Shown here piece by piece: positions 7,924 through 15,815 of a stretch of DNA of 64,000 nt (position 1 is the first letter of the stretch; every line of letters begins with the position of its first letter). This DNA comes from Curtobacterium sp. MMLR14_010 (GTDB lineage: Bacteria; Actinomycetota; Actinomycetes; Actinomycetales; Microbacteriaceae): the NCBI RefSeq assembly GCF_001865015.1, contig NZ_MJGV01000079.1, forward strand, positions 21,512 through 85,511, given 5' to 3'. The notes under the pieces are model-generated. The model was not told the origin of the DNA and did not search any database. It was given only the letters and a program-made list of their open reading frames with translations. A program made the translations under genes and the position numbers.

Positions 7924-8132
7924 CCGATCTGCTGTTCGGACTTCATCGAGTGACGCTCAGGTAAGGCCACCTCTTTCGAGCCCCACACACGTCTGTTTCA
8001 ACGTCGACGCACGAACGCGTCGCTCCAGGCTCTTTGCGGCCGGACCTGCCGATAGTAGGCGTAAGGCGCTATAGTTGACTTCGCAGACCCCCTCCGCGCA
8101 CGCGGGCCAAGGGGGTCTAGCTGTGTCCGGAG

Positions 8133-8834
8133 TCAGATCTGCTGCGGCCCGCGGGCGGGATCCCGCTCGGCAAGGTAATTCTCGTACCACTGCTGGGCAA
8201 ACTGGTTGCTGGCGTGCTGATCGAGGTACGCGTTTGCGCTCCATGCGACCAGATCGGCCATCTGCTCCAGCTGCGACTGTTGCGAGTCAAGGTGGATCGC
8301 GTCCTCGATGACGCGGCGCTTGTCCAGCTTGAGCGATCGGTGCGTCGATCGGTATGTGGGGTCCGACCCATCGCCATCCATGAAGATCATGGCCAACGAG
8401 TTCGACTGCTCGAGCTCGTGCTCCACACGGGAAACCAAAGCCGAGTAGGCCTGCTGCCGTGTCTGCGCGAACTCTCCCGGGAGACCGTTCCGGTAGACGG
8501 CGCCGACGCGCAAGCCCTGCGTGCAGCGCAGGGTCTCGAGGCACTCTTCCGCGACCTCGCGCCCAAAGTCTTTCCAGTAGTCCACGCCGTTGTGTCTGTG
8601 TCGCTCTGGGAACTTCCGCGAGATCCTGCCACGGCCGTTGACGTAGTCGACCGTGTGCAGCTCTTGAGTGACCGGGATCCCCGACTCACGCCACAGCCGC
8701 TTCCGCAGATCGAGCCAGTCCCGCAGAACCCCTGCCCACCGGTCTGGAGCGAACTCGATCCACCCGTAGACGACCAGTCCCGACTGCGGCCTCCCCGAGT
8801 CGTCGACGTAGATGAGGCGATCAAGTCCGGGCAC
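8133..8834 (-). CDS. DUF3800 domain protein
   Basis: 233 residues from ATG 8834. The N-terminal motif IYVDDSGRP and a second acidic cluster FMDGDGSD near residue 175 match DUF3800, whose members have an RNase-H-like fold and are frequent in phage, plasmid and defence islands. The C-terminal half has the usual ADLVAWSANAYLDQH helix. No partner gene is recognisable beside it. Activity is unproven; a nuclease-like role is an inference from the fold and acidic residues. Confidence 0.82.
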   Translation of the reverse strand: MPGLDRLIYVDDSGRPQSGLVVYGWIEFAPDRWAGVLRDWLDLRKRLWRESGIPVTQELHTVDYVNGRGRISRKFPERHRHNGVDYWKDFGREVAEECLETLRCTQGLRVGAVYRNGLPGEFAQTRQQAYSALVSRVEHELEQSNSLAMIFMDGDGSDPTYRSTHRSLKLDKRRVIEDAIHLDSQQSQLEQMADLVAWSANAYLDQHASNQFAQQWYENYLAERDPARGPQQI

Positions 8835-8920
8835 CGCCCCATTCTTGCAACCTTCCGGCCCGGGCCGGGACGGCCCCGGCGCGCTTCCAGAGACGGTTGA
8901 TAGCGGCCGTCGTCGACGCG

Positions 8921-9220
8921 TCAGTTCAGCAGCGGCTGGCCCTCGTCGCGCAACTTCCGGATCCAGTAGGCCTCTCGCTCGTATGCATCGCGTCGATGCC
9001 CTGTGAGCTCCTCGAGGAGAACGATTTGCGGTTCGAGGTGGTTCGACAGTAGCCCCCGCACCCAGGTTCCCTTTCGCGTGTTCCCGGACTTTCGTACGTG
9101 ATCCTGCCGTCGGTTCGCAAGGGTGTTCGCGGTTTGCCCGACGTAGTAGGGCACGCCGTTCGTGGGATCTACGAGTGCGTACACTCGGTAGGTTTTGCGT
9201 TCATCGGAGGACAGGGGCAT
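8921..9220 (-). CDS. GIY-YIG nuclease-family protein
   Basis: 99 residues. The GIY-YIG signature is seen as VYALVD (residues 13-18) and YYVGQT (25-30), followed by an arginine helix (LANRRQDHV) and the late glutamate region DAYEREAYWIRKL. Single-domain GIY-YIG proteins cut DNA or are linked to mobile DNA; this one is too short for UvrC or a homing endonuclease with DNA-recognition domain. It lies just upstream (on the same strand) of the DUF3800 gene with an 86-nt gap, so they may share a transcript. Confidence 0.8.
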   Translation of the reverse strand: MPLSSDERKTYRVYALVDPTNGVPYYVGQTANTLANRRQDHVRKSGNTRKGTWVRGLLSNHLEPQIVLLEELTGHRRDAYEREAYWIRKLRDEGQPLLN

Positions 9221-9343
9221 GGGCGGTCAAGGCCTTCCAAAGCGGGGTGGCGTTCAGCAGCTCACCAGCACGGCATCATCCGCTACTGTCACGGATGCGT
9301 CTACGGCTCAGGGGTGGAAGCTGGGTTGGTGGTCACTTGTGGC

Positions 9344-9595
9344 GTGTCAATCACCTTTCAACAGTGTCACCAGCAGGGTGGTGCCGACCGCGGTTCGTCG
9401 CGAAGCTCGATCACGGGCAAGTACGTGACGTCCAAGTACGCGAAGTCGCACCCCAGCACCACGCAGACCTCGCATAAGAAGAGCAAGCGACAATCGCCGC
9501 GAAACGGTGACTCACTGGCGGGGATCCGGGAAACCGGGTTTCCGCCAGTGCTCTATGCAGGCATGGTCAGACGGCGTGCTGCGGTGTCTCAATAA
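9344..9595 (+). CDS. Possible small protein with GKYVTSKYAKSHPSTT motif
   Basis: A rightward frame ending at 9595 contains RSSITGKYVTSKYAKSHPST followed by a Lys-rich tail, a pattern I associate with short bacterial hypothetical proteins of the form 'GRFVSKxYAxxHPxTT'. The start is uncertain (GTG 9344 or 9329) and there is no good ribosome-binding site. The C-terminus runs past the expected end and its stop lies in a copy of the dispersed repeat. It may be real, shortened or decayed. Confidence 0.3.
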   Translation: MSITFQQCHQQGGADRGSSRSSITGKYVTSKYAKSHPSTTQTSHKKSKRQSPRNGDSLAGIRETGFPPVLYAGMVRRRAAVSQ

Positions 9596-9613
9596 GCGAT
9601 CGGCTAGCGAGAC
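9586..9613 (+). repeat. Dispersed repeat, copy with flanking GTCTC/GAGAC
   Basis: Copy of a short dispersed element with core TCTCAATAAGCGATCGGCT, bracketed by GTCTC and GAGAC so that the whole is an imperfect palindrome. Related copies occur at 11837, 15208 and 15445, with weaker ones at 7916, 12475, 13245 and 16521. Confidence 0.55.
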
Positions 9614-9733
9614 CGCCGGAGCTTCGGCGAACGGCGACAAGATGTTCGACCAACTCAAGTGACGCGCACCCTCGGGGAGCATTGCGAGCCCACGTCGGCG
9701 ACAGGCCTCTGCACGGACCGCGAGCGCACAGCC

Positions 9734-10255
9734 CTAGCCGCTTACCCCGTCGTAGACCCCGATCAGCCGGTCGAGGAAGGTCTGGACCGTCGCACGCTCC
9801 GCGGGGTCCAGGTCGTCGACGATGCACTCGATGCCCTCGATTAGCGGCAGCACGAGGTCGTACGCACGGTCCGAAGAGCGCTCCGCCGCCGTGACGACGA
9901 GCTTGCGTCCGTCGCTCGGGTGCCGCTCTCGCCGGACGTGCCCGGCGCCCTCGAGCCGATTCAAGACGAGCGTCATCGCGGCGGTCGAGATCTCGAGCCG
10001 ACGCGCGAGCTCGGTCGGGGTGGCCGGCCCGGTCGCGACGAGGTGGTCCATCGCCTCGAGCCCCGCAGCGTCGACCGACAGTGCCGCGGCGAGGTGCCGC
10101 TCGAAGCGCTGCTGCCGGACACTGACCTGCTGCACGCGGGACCGGATGTCGTCGTCGGGGAGTGATCGCCCGTCGCGTCGCGCCGTCGCCCGGTCGTGGC
10201 GGTCCTGCCGGTCGTCGGAGCGATCGGTCGCTGGGTGCTGGTCGTCGTTCGGCAC
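9734..10255 (-). CDS. MarR-family transcriptional regulator
   Basis: 173 residues from GTG 10255; an in-frame longer version would overlap the divergent monooxygenase start, so I prefer this one. The winged helix-turn-helix is clear (ATPTELARRLEISTAAMTLVLNRLEGAGHVRR, given here only as the helices TPTELARRLEIST and AMTLVLNRLEGAGH), followed by the wing ERHPSDGRKLVVTAA and a long C-terminal dimerisation helix. The charged N-terminal ~45 residues look disordered. It is divergent from the FAD monooxygenase and likely controls it and itself through the inverted repeat at 10277-10297. Confidence 0.85.
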   Translation of the reverse strand: MPNDDQHPATDRSDDRQDRHDRATARRDGRSLPDDDIRSRVQQVSVRQQRFERHLAAALSVDAAGLEAMDHLVATGPATPTELARRLEISTAAMTLVLNRLEGAGHVRRERHPSDGRKLVVTAAERSSDRAYDLVLPLIEGIECIVDDLDPAERATVQTFLDRLIGVYDGVSG

Positions 10256-10276
10256 GTCACCATGGTAGTCGTGTAC

Positions 10277-10297
10277 ATTGCCAATCTCATTGGTAAT
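10277..10297. promoter_or_regulatory. Inverted-repeat operator for the MarR regulator
   Basis: ATTGCCAAT (10277-10285) and ATTGGTAAT (10289-10297) are 9-bp arms with one mismatch and a 3-nt spacer, lying in the short gap between the divergent marR-type and monooxygenase genes. This is the size and place of a MarR dimer site. Confidence 0.65.
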
Positions 10298-10314
10298 CAA
10301 CGATGTGAGGGACA

Positions 10315-11532
10315 ATGACCGATCACACCCGCGGCCGCGTGCTCATCTCCGGCGCGAGCATCGCCGGCCCGGCGCTCGCCCACTGGCTCCACCGCTTCTC
10401 GTTCGAGACGGTCGTCGTCGAGCGGGCGCCGTCCCTCCGCACCGGCGGGCAAAACGTCGACGTGCGCGGAGCCGGGCGTGAGGTCGCGCGCCGGATGGGC
10501 ATCGAGGACGACATCCGCGCCGCCACGACGGGCGAGGTCGGCACCCGGTTCATCGGTCCGAGCGGCCGGACGATCGCGGCGTTCCCGGCGGGGACCTCGG
10601 ACTCCGGCGGGGCCACCGCCGAGCTCGAGGTCCTGCGCGGTGACCTCGCGCGGCTCCTCGTCGACGGGACGTCCGACGCCACCGAGTACCGCTACGGTGA
10701 CCGGATCACCCGCATCGACCAGGACGACAACGGCGTGACCGTGGGGTTCGAGCACGGCCCGGACGACCGGTTCGATCTGGTGGTCGCGGCGGACGGCATC
10801 GGCTCGAGCACCCGTCGGCTGGTGTTCGGCGACGAGCCGGAGATCCGTTCGCTCGGGCTCGAGACGACGTACGGCACGATCCCCCGGACCGCGGCGGACG
10901 ACGACTGGTGGCGCTGGTACAACGCACCGGGTGGCCGGTCGATCACCCTCCGCCCCGACCAGCACGGGACCATCCGCGCGGCGATGTCGGTCGTGACGGA
11001 CCGGCAGCGGGAGCGAGCCGGTTCCGAGCGCGGCGACCTCGATGCGGTGCGCAGCCGCCTGCACGCGGTGTTCGGCGACGCCGGGTGGGAGGCGGAGCGG
11101 GTCCTCGCGGGGTTCGACCACTCCGAGGACCTCTACTCCGAGGCGATCGGACAGGTCCACGCCCCGCGCTGGTCGGACGGCCGGGTGGTGCTCGTCGGGG
11201 ACGCCGCGTACTGCGCGTCGCCGGTGAGCGGGATGGGCACGAGCCTCTCGCTCACCGGCGCCTACGTCCTCGCCGGGGAACTCGCCGCCCACGTCCACCA
11301 CCGCGACGCCCTGCGCGCATACGAGCGCATCATGCGCCCGTACGTCGCGAAGGCGCAGCAGCTGCCGCCGGGCACACCGCGGATCGCGAACCCGAGGTCC
11401 CGGCTCGGGATCGCGGCCTTCGGCACCGCCGTCCGCGTGGCGTCGCTGCCCCTCGTCGGGCGCCTCGGCGCCCGCTTCGCCACCCCGCCGGCCGAGGCAA
11501 TCGACCTGCCGGACTACGCGCACCTGGAGTGA
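10315..11532 (+). CDS. FAD-dependent monooxygenase
   Basis: 405 residues from ATG 10315 with GAGGGAC upstream. The N-terminal dinucleotide-binding motif is ISGASIAGPALAHWLHRF (residues 11-28); the second FAD motif LVGDAAYCASPVSGMGTS lies near 290-307, and ADGIGSSTR near 155-163. This is the PHBH/TetX-like flavoprotein hydroxylase group, which uses NAD(P)H and O2 to hydroxylate aromatic or polyketide-like substrates. Divergent MarR regulator and shared operator suggest induction by a xenobiotic or antibiotic. Substrate unknown. Confidence 0.87.
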   Translation: MTDHTRGRVLISGASIAGPALAHWLHRFSFETVVVERAPSLRTGGQNVDVRGAGREVARRMGIEDDIRAATTGEVGTRFIGPSGRTIAAFPAGTSDSGGATAELEVLRGDLARLLVDGTSDATEYRYGDRITRIDQDDNGVTVGFEHGPDDRFDLVVAADGIGSSTRRLVFGDEPEIRSLGLETTYGTIPRTAADDDWWRWYNAPGGRSITLRPDQHGTIRAAMSVVTDRQRERAGSERGDLDAVRSRLHAVFGDAGWEAERVLAGFDHSEDLYSEAIGQVHAPRWSDGRVVLVGDAAYCASPVSGMGTSLSLTGAYVLAGELAAHVHHRDALRAYERIMRPYVAKAQQLPPGTPRIANPRSRLGIAAFGTAVRVASLPLVGRLGARFATPPAEAIDLPDYAHLE

Positions 11533-11946
11533 ACAGCCGTCCAGCACGACCAACGATGCTCAACGAAGAGTTCGTGGCCTATCCGGCGACGAGTGCGTTG
11601 AACGCGTTCGGAAGCGCTTCAGGGTGCTGCGCGATGCGCCTCGCGGAACCAGATCGTGCTCGCTAAATGCTCGCACGGCAGGTGACGTATTGGCCCGCGC
11701 CGTCGCAGTGCTGGGCCTACCGCAATGCATTCGGAGGGGCGTCGGGCGTCGCGGTATGCCCTGGTGGTGTCCTCTCTAGAACGTGCAGGTTGAGGTGAGT
11801 TCTAGGCCCCAAGCGCCGGTAATGCTCGCAGTCGGAGTCTCAATAGGCGATCGGCTACCGAGCCATCCATCGCGCCGATTCGAAGTAGAGAGCATGCCCA
11901 GCGGTGACTAGCCATTGGTCGAGAGGCGTCAACGTATGCTCAGCTC
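11533..11946. other. Gap with repeat and possible gene remnant
   Basis: No intact gene seen. On the minus strand a short tail RRIAQHPEALPNAFNALVAG followed by a stop (about 11578-11640) looks like the C-terminus of a lost gene but is closed upstream by an in-frame TAG. The dispersed repeat at 11837-11862 lies in this gap. The rest shows nothing I can name. Confidence 0.3.
11837..11862 (+). repeat. Dispersed repeat copy
   Basis: Core TCTCAATAGGCGATCGGCT followed by ACCGAG, the best match to the family consensus. It is intergenic, between the monooxygenase and the next membrane-protein gene. Confidence 0.6.
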
Positions 11947-12453
11947 ATGACCGTCCGGCGCGGTCTCGACTTCGTCGGCGTCACGGAGCCCAAGAGCGAG
12001 CGGAAGAATGACGGCACCGGTCCGGACGGACGCTGGGCAGTACCAATCCGCCGCGTCTTCCCATGGTGGTATGTCGCTGGCGCAGTCGTGTCAGTTGGTG
12101 TTCTGATCCTGCTCAACCCCGACGGTAACCAAGCGATGGTCACTTTCTGGGGCCCGACGATCGGCATCGCCATCCGCGATCGCGAAAAGGCGGCACGCGC
12201 GCGGTTGGATCAGGGCCTCCCGGCCGATCGAGCATCACTGCTCTCACCACGATGGCTCGAACCGGTCTGTGCGGCACTACTATCCGTGTTCGCGGTCGGT
12301 GGCGGCCTGCTGCTTGACGCACTGTTTGGCAACAGAACGTTCGTCACGGTCTGGGTTGGCACGGCCTTGTTAGCAGGCAGCGTCCTCGGATTCCTCCTGC
12401 TGCTCGTCGTCCTCCGCACGCGACGCCAGCGGGGGCGGACCGCCGCTCCATGA
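11947..12453 (+). CDS. Hypothetical membrane protein, 168 residues
   Basis: ATG 11947. A hydrophilic, charged N-terminus of about 38 residues is followed by two hydrophobic segments (about 41-58 and 67-80), a charged loop (REKAARARLDQGLPADRAS) and two further membrane helices (about 103-125 and 135-158), ending in an Arg-rich tail. No family recognised and no partner evident. Ribosome-binding site is not obvious. Confidence 0.6.
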   Translation: MTVRRGLDFVGVTEPKSERKNDGTGPDGRWAVPIRRVFPWWYVAGAVVSVGVLILLNPDGNQAMVTFWGPTIGIAIRDREKAARARLDQGLPADRASLLSPRWLEPVCAALLSVFAVGGGLLLDALFGNRTFVTVWVGTALLAGSVLGFLLLLVVLRTRRQRGRTAAP

Positions 12454-12474
12454 CGAACCCCCAAACGTTGTCCC

Positions 12475-12488
12475 GGCTACCGATCGCC
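12475..12488 (-). repeat. Dispersed repeat, short inverted copy
   Basis: GGCTACCGATCGCC is the reverse complement of the GGCGATCGGTAGCC core of the dispersed family. It lies in the short gap between two small membrane-protein genes. Confidence 0.35.
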
Positions 12489-12520
12489 CAACGGACGCCG
12501 GCGCGAGCTAGGTTGGCGCA

Positions 12521-12724
12521 ATGGACGTCTTGAGCGCAAAGGTTCTGGGTTCGATCGCGCTCGCCTTCGGTCTGGTGTTCGTCGCGACGTCGATCATTCG
12601 CCTCACTCGGCCCGACCTCGACGTGCTCTTGGTGATCTTGAACACCGTGCTCGGCCTCTTCTGGCTCGGCGCTGGCGCCTGGTTGTGGCGCTTCGCGCTT
12701 CGGAAGGCGAAGCGCGGCCGGTAG
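12521..12724 (+). CDS. Small two-helix membrane protein, 67 residues
   Basis: ATG 12521. Two membrane helices (about 7-25 and 33-56) with RLTRPD between them and a basic C-terminus (RFALRKAKRGR). Small proteins of this shape are common and uncharacterised. Predicted from hydrophobic pattern and codon use alone. Confidence 0.5.
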   Translation: MDVLSAKVLGSIALAFGLVFVATSIIRLTRPDLDVLLVILNTVLGLFWLGAGAWLWRFALRKAKRGR

Positions 12725-12772
12725 AGGATCGGTCAACGGACTCGGCTCTGGCCGTTGTGACTGATCGCGCGG

Positions 12773-13252
12773 ATGATGTGCAACGTGCTCTCGATTCGAC
12801 CGCGATCCAATGATGACTGCCATCTGATCGTGTCGTGGGTGCCGGACGCCGAGGCGCTGTACCTCTTCGCCGGCCCTCGCCTGCGCTGGCCTCTGACCCT
12901 CGACCAGCTCACGGTGGACGAACAGAGCCCTGAACGAACGGCTTGGGTGGCCGTTGACGCGGGTCCGGAACCGATCGGCCAGTTCGAACTCACGATGCAC
13001 GATGGCCATGCTCACCTCGGACGGGTTCTGCTCGACCCCGCCGTGCGGGGCCGCGGCTTGGCCCATGACTTGGTGCGGCTCGCCGTCGCCCGAGCTCATG
13101 CACTCGGTGCGACCTCGATCGGCCTCAACGTCGTGGCGGGCAACCGTCCAGCCGTACGGACATACGAACGCGCGGGCTTCGTCGAGACCGGTCGACAGGA
13201 CGATGTCGGGACTCTCGCGATGACGTTGAACCTGGCGACCCATGTCCGATAG
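12773..13252 (+). CDS. GNAT-family N-acetyltransferase
   Basis: 159 residues. The acetyl-CoA site LLDPAVRGRGLAHDLVRLAV is at about residues 86-105 and the late ALGATSIGLNVVAGN / YERAGF pattern follows, as in RimI-like enzymes. The start could be ATG 12773 or the adjacent ATG 12776. The substrate is unknown. The stop codon lies inside a copy of the dispersed repeat (13245-13262), as for the PLDc_N gene. Confidence 0.85.
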   Translation: MMCNVLSIRPRSNDDCHLIVSWVPDAEALYLFAGPRLRWPLTLDQLTVDEQSPERTAWVAVDAGPEPIGQFELTMHDGHAHLGRVLLDPAVRGRGLAHDLVRLAVARAHALGATSIGLNVVAGNRPAVRTYERAGFVETGRQDDVGTLAMTLNLATHVR

Positions 13253-13526
13253 CCGATCGGTCATCGGACAGCACACAGGAGCAAGAAGAAGCGCCGACGA
13301 CGCCGGCGACTCACTGCGTCAAGCCTCGGGTGACGCCACCAAGGTGACGGAACCGTCTTGCCAGCCCCCTCCAGATTCCAACCCCGGGTTCAAGGGGTCT
13401 GGCTCTATTGGGTCCGAATGCCTCGGGCAGCATAGGAGCGGCGCACACCGCCGCGGCACGACCGCGTCCAGGGTCGTTGTAGGTGCGTAGGAACGCACTG
13501 TCGGACCGCGTAACTAGGGTGGGACC

Positions 13527-14459
13527 GTGGCCGACGTCTACTCCTTCACTGAGATGCAGATACTCGAAACCCTGGGCCGGCTAATCACAGTAAGCGACAG
13601 CCAAAGCCCGCCACGTTCTGTCGCTGCGCAGCACGGAACCGTGCCAGACGCGTCCCCCGGGCAGCACGAACAGGCTCGCGCTCACATCACCGAACTCAAA
13701 GCGCGCGGCTTCCTTGTTGCAAGCGACCGATACACCGGAGGCTTCTACGTCACCGACAGCGGTCGTGCAGCGTGGGCGTCGCTCGATGCGCTCAGATCAA
13801 ACTCTGTAGCCCGGCGCAAGCAGATGCGCAACGAGTACCTCGCGTGGATCTACGCGCAGATTGAAGAGGGCAACGGTCACTCCCCTGTCTCGTCGAACTT
13901 CCTCTCCTCAGGCGCGTCGTTCTACGGCGCCGCCTACACCGAGGATGACCTAGGACGAGTCGGTGCGTGGCTAGAAGAGAACGGCTTCATCCGCGGGGCC
14001 GGCTCGTGGGCGAACAGTGGCCCGATCCGACCTGACATCACAGCGAAGGGCAGCCGGTACGTAGAGGAAGGTATCGACGTGCACACATCGCCGCAGGCAC
14101 TTCATGGAGGAGGGGTAAGCCCGCAGTACCACGTCACTGTGTCTGGCAGTGGCACAGCCAACATCGCCCAAGGCAGCCACCACGTGTCGCAGACCTCCAA
14201 CGTGGGATGGCAGGGCGACGCTCTCGCGCTCATCGAGACGATCAACGCACGGTTGCAGCAGGTCCAGAACGCCCCGGAGTTTGAGGAACTTCGGACGGCT
14301 GTTGCGGAACTTCACGATGCCGCGAACAGCAACGCTGAGCCTGGCGTTGTACGGCGTATTGCGGGCAAGATCGTAGCCGCACTCACCACCGCTGCAGGCG
14401 CTCAGCTGGGCACCGAACTGGTGCAACAGTCGGTCGAGTTTCTGACTTCGCTACCGTAG
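13527..14459 (+). CDS. Hypothetical protein with winged-helix-like N-terminus and GS-rich middle
   Basis: 310 residues from GTG 13527. The first ~80 residues have a helix pattern and wing-like turn (ARAHITELKARGFLVASDRY, GGFYVTDSGRAAW) like a winged helix; residues ~95-180 form a second alpha domain. A linker VSGSGTANIAQGSHHVSQ at about 203-220 resembles the 'NIAxGSxxV' strands that precede effector or membrane-associated helices in some defence-type proteins. The C-terminal helix IAGKIVAALTTAAGAQLGTE is hydrophobic/amphipathic. No family firmly recognised. It overlaps the convergent gene at its 3' end by 9 bp. Confidence 0.6.
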   Translation: MADVYSFTEMQILETLGRLITVSDSQSPPRSVAAQHGTVPDASPGQHEQARAHITELKARGFLVASDRYTGGFYVTDSGRAAWASLDALRSNSVARRKQMRNEYLAWIYAQIEEGNGHSPVSSNFLSSGASFYGAAYTEDDLGRVGAWLEENGFIRGAGSWANSGPIRPDITAKGSRYVEEGIDVHTSPQALHGGGVSPQYHVTVSGSGTANIAQGSHHVSQTSNVGWQGDALALIETINARLQQVQNAPEFEELRTAVAELHDAANSNAEPGVVRRIAGKIVAALTTAAGAQLGTELVQQSVEFLTSLP

Positions 14460-14687
14460 GCGGAACTCGAAGGGCTGTCCCGACGCAACAGCGGCGGCGT
14501 ACTTGTCGAGATCAGCGTCGCCTAGCTCGACGCCGGCGGGTAGGGCCTGAGCTGCATCTGCACGGACGACTTCGTACGGCAGACCGGTGTGAGTACGACG
14601 GAAATTCTCATCTGCCGCTTCGAACTTCGCGGTGATCTCCTTGAAGAGCTTCCGCATGCCTCGTTCGCTGAACTGAAACTCACTCAT
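14451..14687 (-). CDS. Hypothetical protein, 78 residues
   Basis: ATG 14687 with GGAGGGG at 7-nt spacing, which decides the start. Mixed alpha protein: a basic amphipathic helix (ERGMRKLFKEITAKFEAADE) then a short acidic end. No family recognised. It ends inside the 3' end of the convergent 310-residue gene, an unusual 9-bp tail-to-tail overlap. Confidence 0.6.
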   Translation of the reverse strand: MSEFQFSERGMRKLFKEITAKFEAADENFRRTHTGLPYEVVRADAAQALPAGVELGDADLDKYAAAVASGQPFEFRLR

Positions 14688-14764
14688 GGCGAACCCCTCC
14701 GGCAGCGCAACGATGCGCCGAGCCCGCATCTTACGCCGCAGCCGCAAGCCTCCTGACTCGTGAT

Positions 14765-15133
14765 CTAGGAGCCGGAGGCCGCAGCGTCCATCTCAGCATG
14801 GGCGTTGTCAATCTGTTTTTGGAAGGAAGGCGCCCAGCGCGTAAGAGACGGGAGCTCCTCCCACCGAACGACGAGCGTGAGGCCAGCCTTCTGCCGCTTC
14901 CCGACGGCCTGAACCTCAGGACGCACGACGTACGGAATCGCCAACGTGTCGAAGTGCGCGCTCAGCTCGGGGATGCCAGCTCCCCACGCTTGGGAATCTC
15001 GCTGATCACGCCAGATACAGAAGCCGACGTCCGGCTCGAACCACATGGCGTTGCGCATGTTCAAGGTGCCGATGAGCTTGCGCTGAGCGGTTCGCTCTTC
15101 CTGAGTGAGGACCACATCGACACGGTAGGGCAC
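14765..15133 (-). CDS. Hypothetical protein, 122 residues
   Basis: GTG 15133. The N-terminal part (PYRVDVVLTQEERTAQRKL, NMRNAMWFEPDVGFCIW) looks beta-rich and soluble; the C-terminus is an amphipathic helix ending in Ala/Ser. No signal or membrane segment and no family I can name. It is followed on the same strand by the 78-residue gene 77 nt away, so both may be one unit. Confidence 0.5.
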   Translation of the reverse strand: MPYRVDVVLTQEERTAQRKLIGTLNMRNAMWFEPDVGFCIWRDQRDSQAWGAGIPELSAHFDTLAIPYVVRPEVQAVGKRQKAGLTLVVRWEELPSLTRWAPSFQKQIDNAHAEMDAAASGS

Positions 15134-15207
15134 AGCCGACCCCAGAACCTCGGTACGGGTTTCCCCTGACGGCCGCGTCGACGACGGCGGAACTATGGAT
15201 GCCGGAG

Positions 15208-15230
15208 CGCGTCTCGATAGTCGGCCGTAG
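15208..15230 (+). repeat. Dispersed repeat, diverged copy
   Basis: GTCTCGATAGTCGGCCGTAG: same start as the family consensus, with differences in the centre. Intergenic. Confidence 0.4.
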
Positions 15231-15247
15231 AGCCCGGCTGTCGCTCG

Positions 15248-15412
15248 TTACCCCTCTTCGGACTTGAGCGCCGCACGATGCTCAGCCAGAGCCTCACGGA
15301 CTTCCTGACCGATGGCAGCACTAAGGGCCTTGACCATCGCCTGATCACGCACGCTCAGCGACTTGTACTGATTCAGCGGCTTGGTTTCGTCATCACGCTT
15401 CCCGAATGCCAT
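15248..15412 (-). CDS. Small hypothetical protein, 54 residues
   Basis: ATG 15412; the frame is open further upstream, but the upstream part is Arg-rich and overlaps a repeat, so the short form beginning MAFGKRDDETKPLNQ is preferred. Charged, helical C-terminus (IGQEVREALAEHRAALK). No family recognised. Confidence 0.5.
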   Translation of the reverse strand: MAFGKRDDETKPLNQYKSLSVRDQAMVKALSAAIGQEVREALAEHRAALKSEEG

Positions 15413-15444
15413 GGATCGACCGTAGCCCGGAACGGTGCGCGGGA

Positions 15445-15469
15445 GTCTCGATAGGCGATCGGCTGTCCG
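15445..15469 (+). repeat. Dispersed repeat copy
   Basis: GTCTCGATAGGCGATCGGCT followed by GTCCG. It lies between the divergent starts of a 54-residue gene and an 81-residue membrane-protein gene, so it could affect their promoters. Confidence 0.6.
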
Positions 15470-15497
15470 ACGCAGGCCCCGGTCTACGCTGGATGCC

Positions 15498-15743
15498 ATG
15501 ACGAGGCAAGACCCAGGGAAGTCGACGGATGAGATGAGTCGGTCAGGCTCAGTGGCGATGGTCGTGTTCGGAGTGATTTCGCTTGGAGTCGCTCTTCTGT
15601 TTGTGACTACCGCGAGCCCGTTTGAGCCGGCCGGCCGCAGTCAACTTCCTGCAATTGTCCTCGCAGGCGTCGCTGCCTTGGCTGGGATTGTATGCATCGT
15701 GCTCGGGGTCCGACAGCTCGTACGCCTCCGGGGCACACGCTGA
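15498..15743 (+). CDS. Small two-helix membrane protein, 81 residues
   Basis: ATG 15498 (GTGCCATG context, weak ribosome-binding site). A polar N-terminus of about 18 residues, membrane helix about 20-38, a short loop with a proline, and a second helix about 48-70, ending RQLVRLRGTR. General architecture of uncharacterised DUF-type membrane proteins; no family assigned. Confidence 0.5.
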   Translation: MTRQDPGKSTDEMSRSGSVAMVVFGVISLGVALLFVTTASPFEPAGRSQLPAIVLAGVAALAGIVCIVLGVRQLVRLRGTR

Positions 15744-15815
15744 AGCACAACGAGCCGCGCGACCAATAGTCGACCCAAAGCGGAACTTCACTTCCACGTA
15801 TCGGATGACGATCGT

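Noticed and set aside
13380..13420. tRNA-like word near CCCCGGGTTCAAGGGG
   Set aside because: Only a T-arm-like stem is seen; no acceptor, D or anticodon arms can be built around it.
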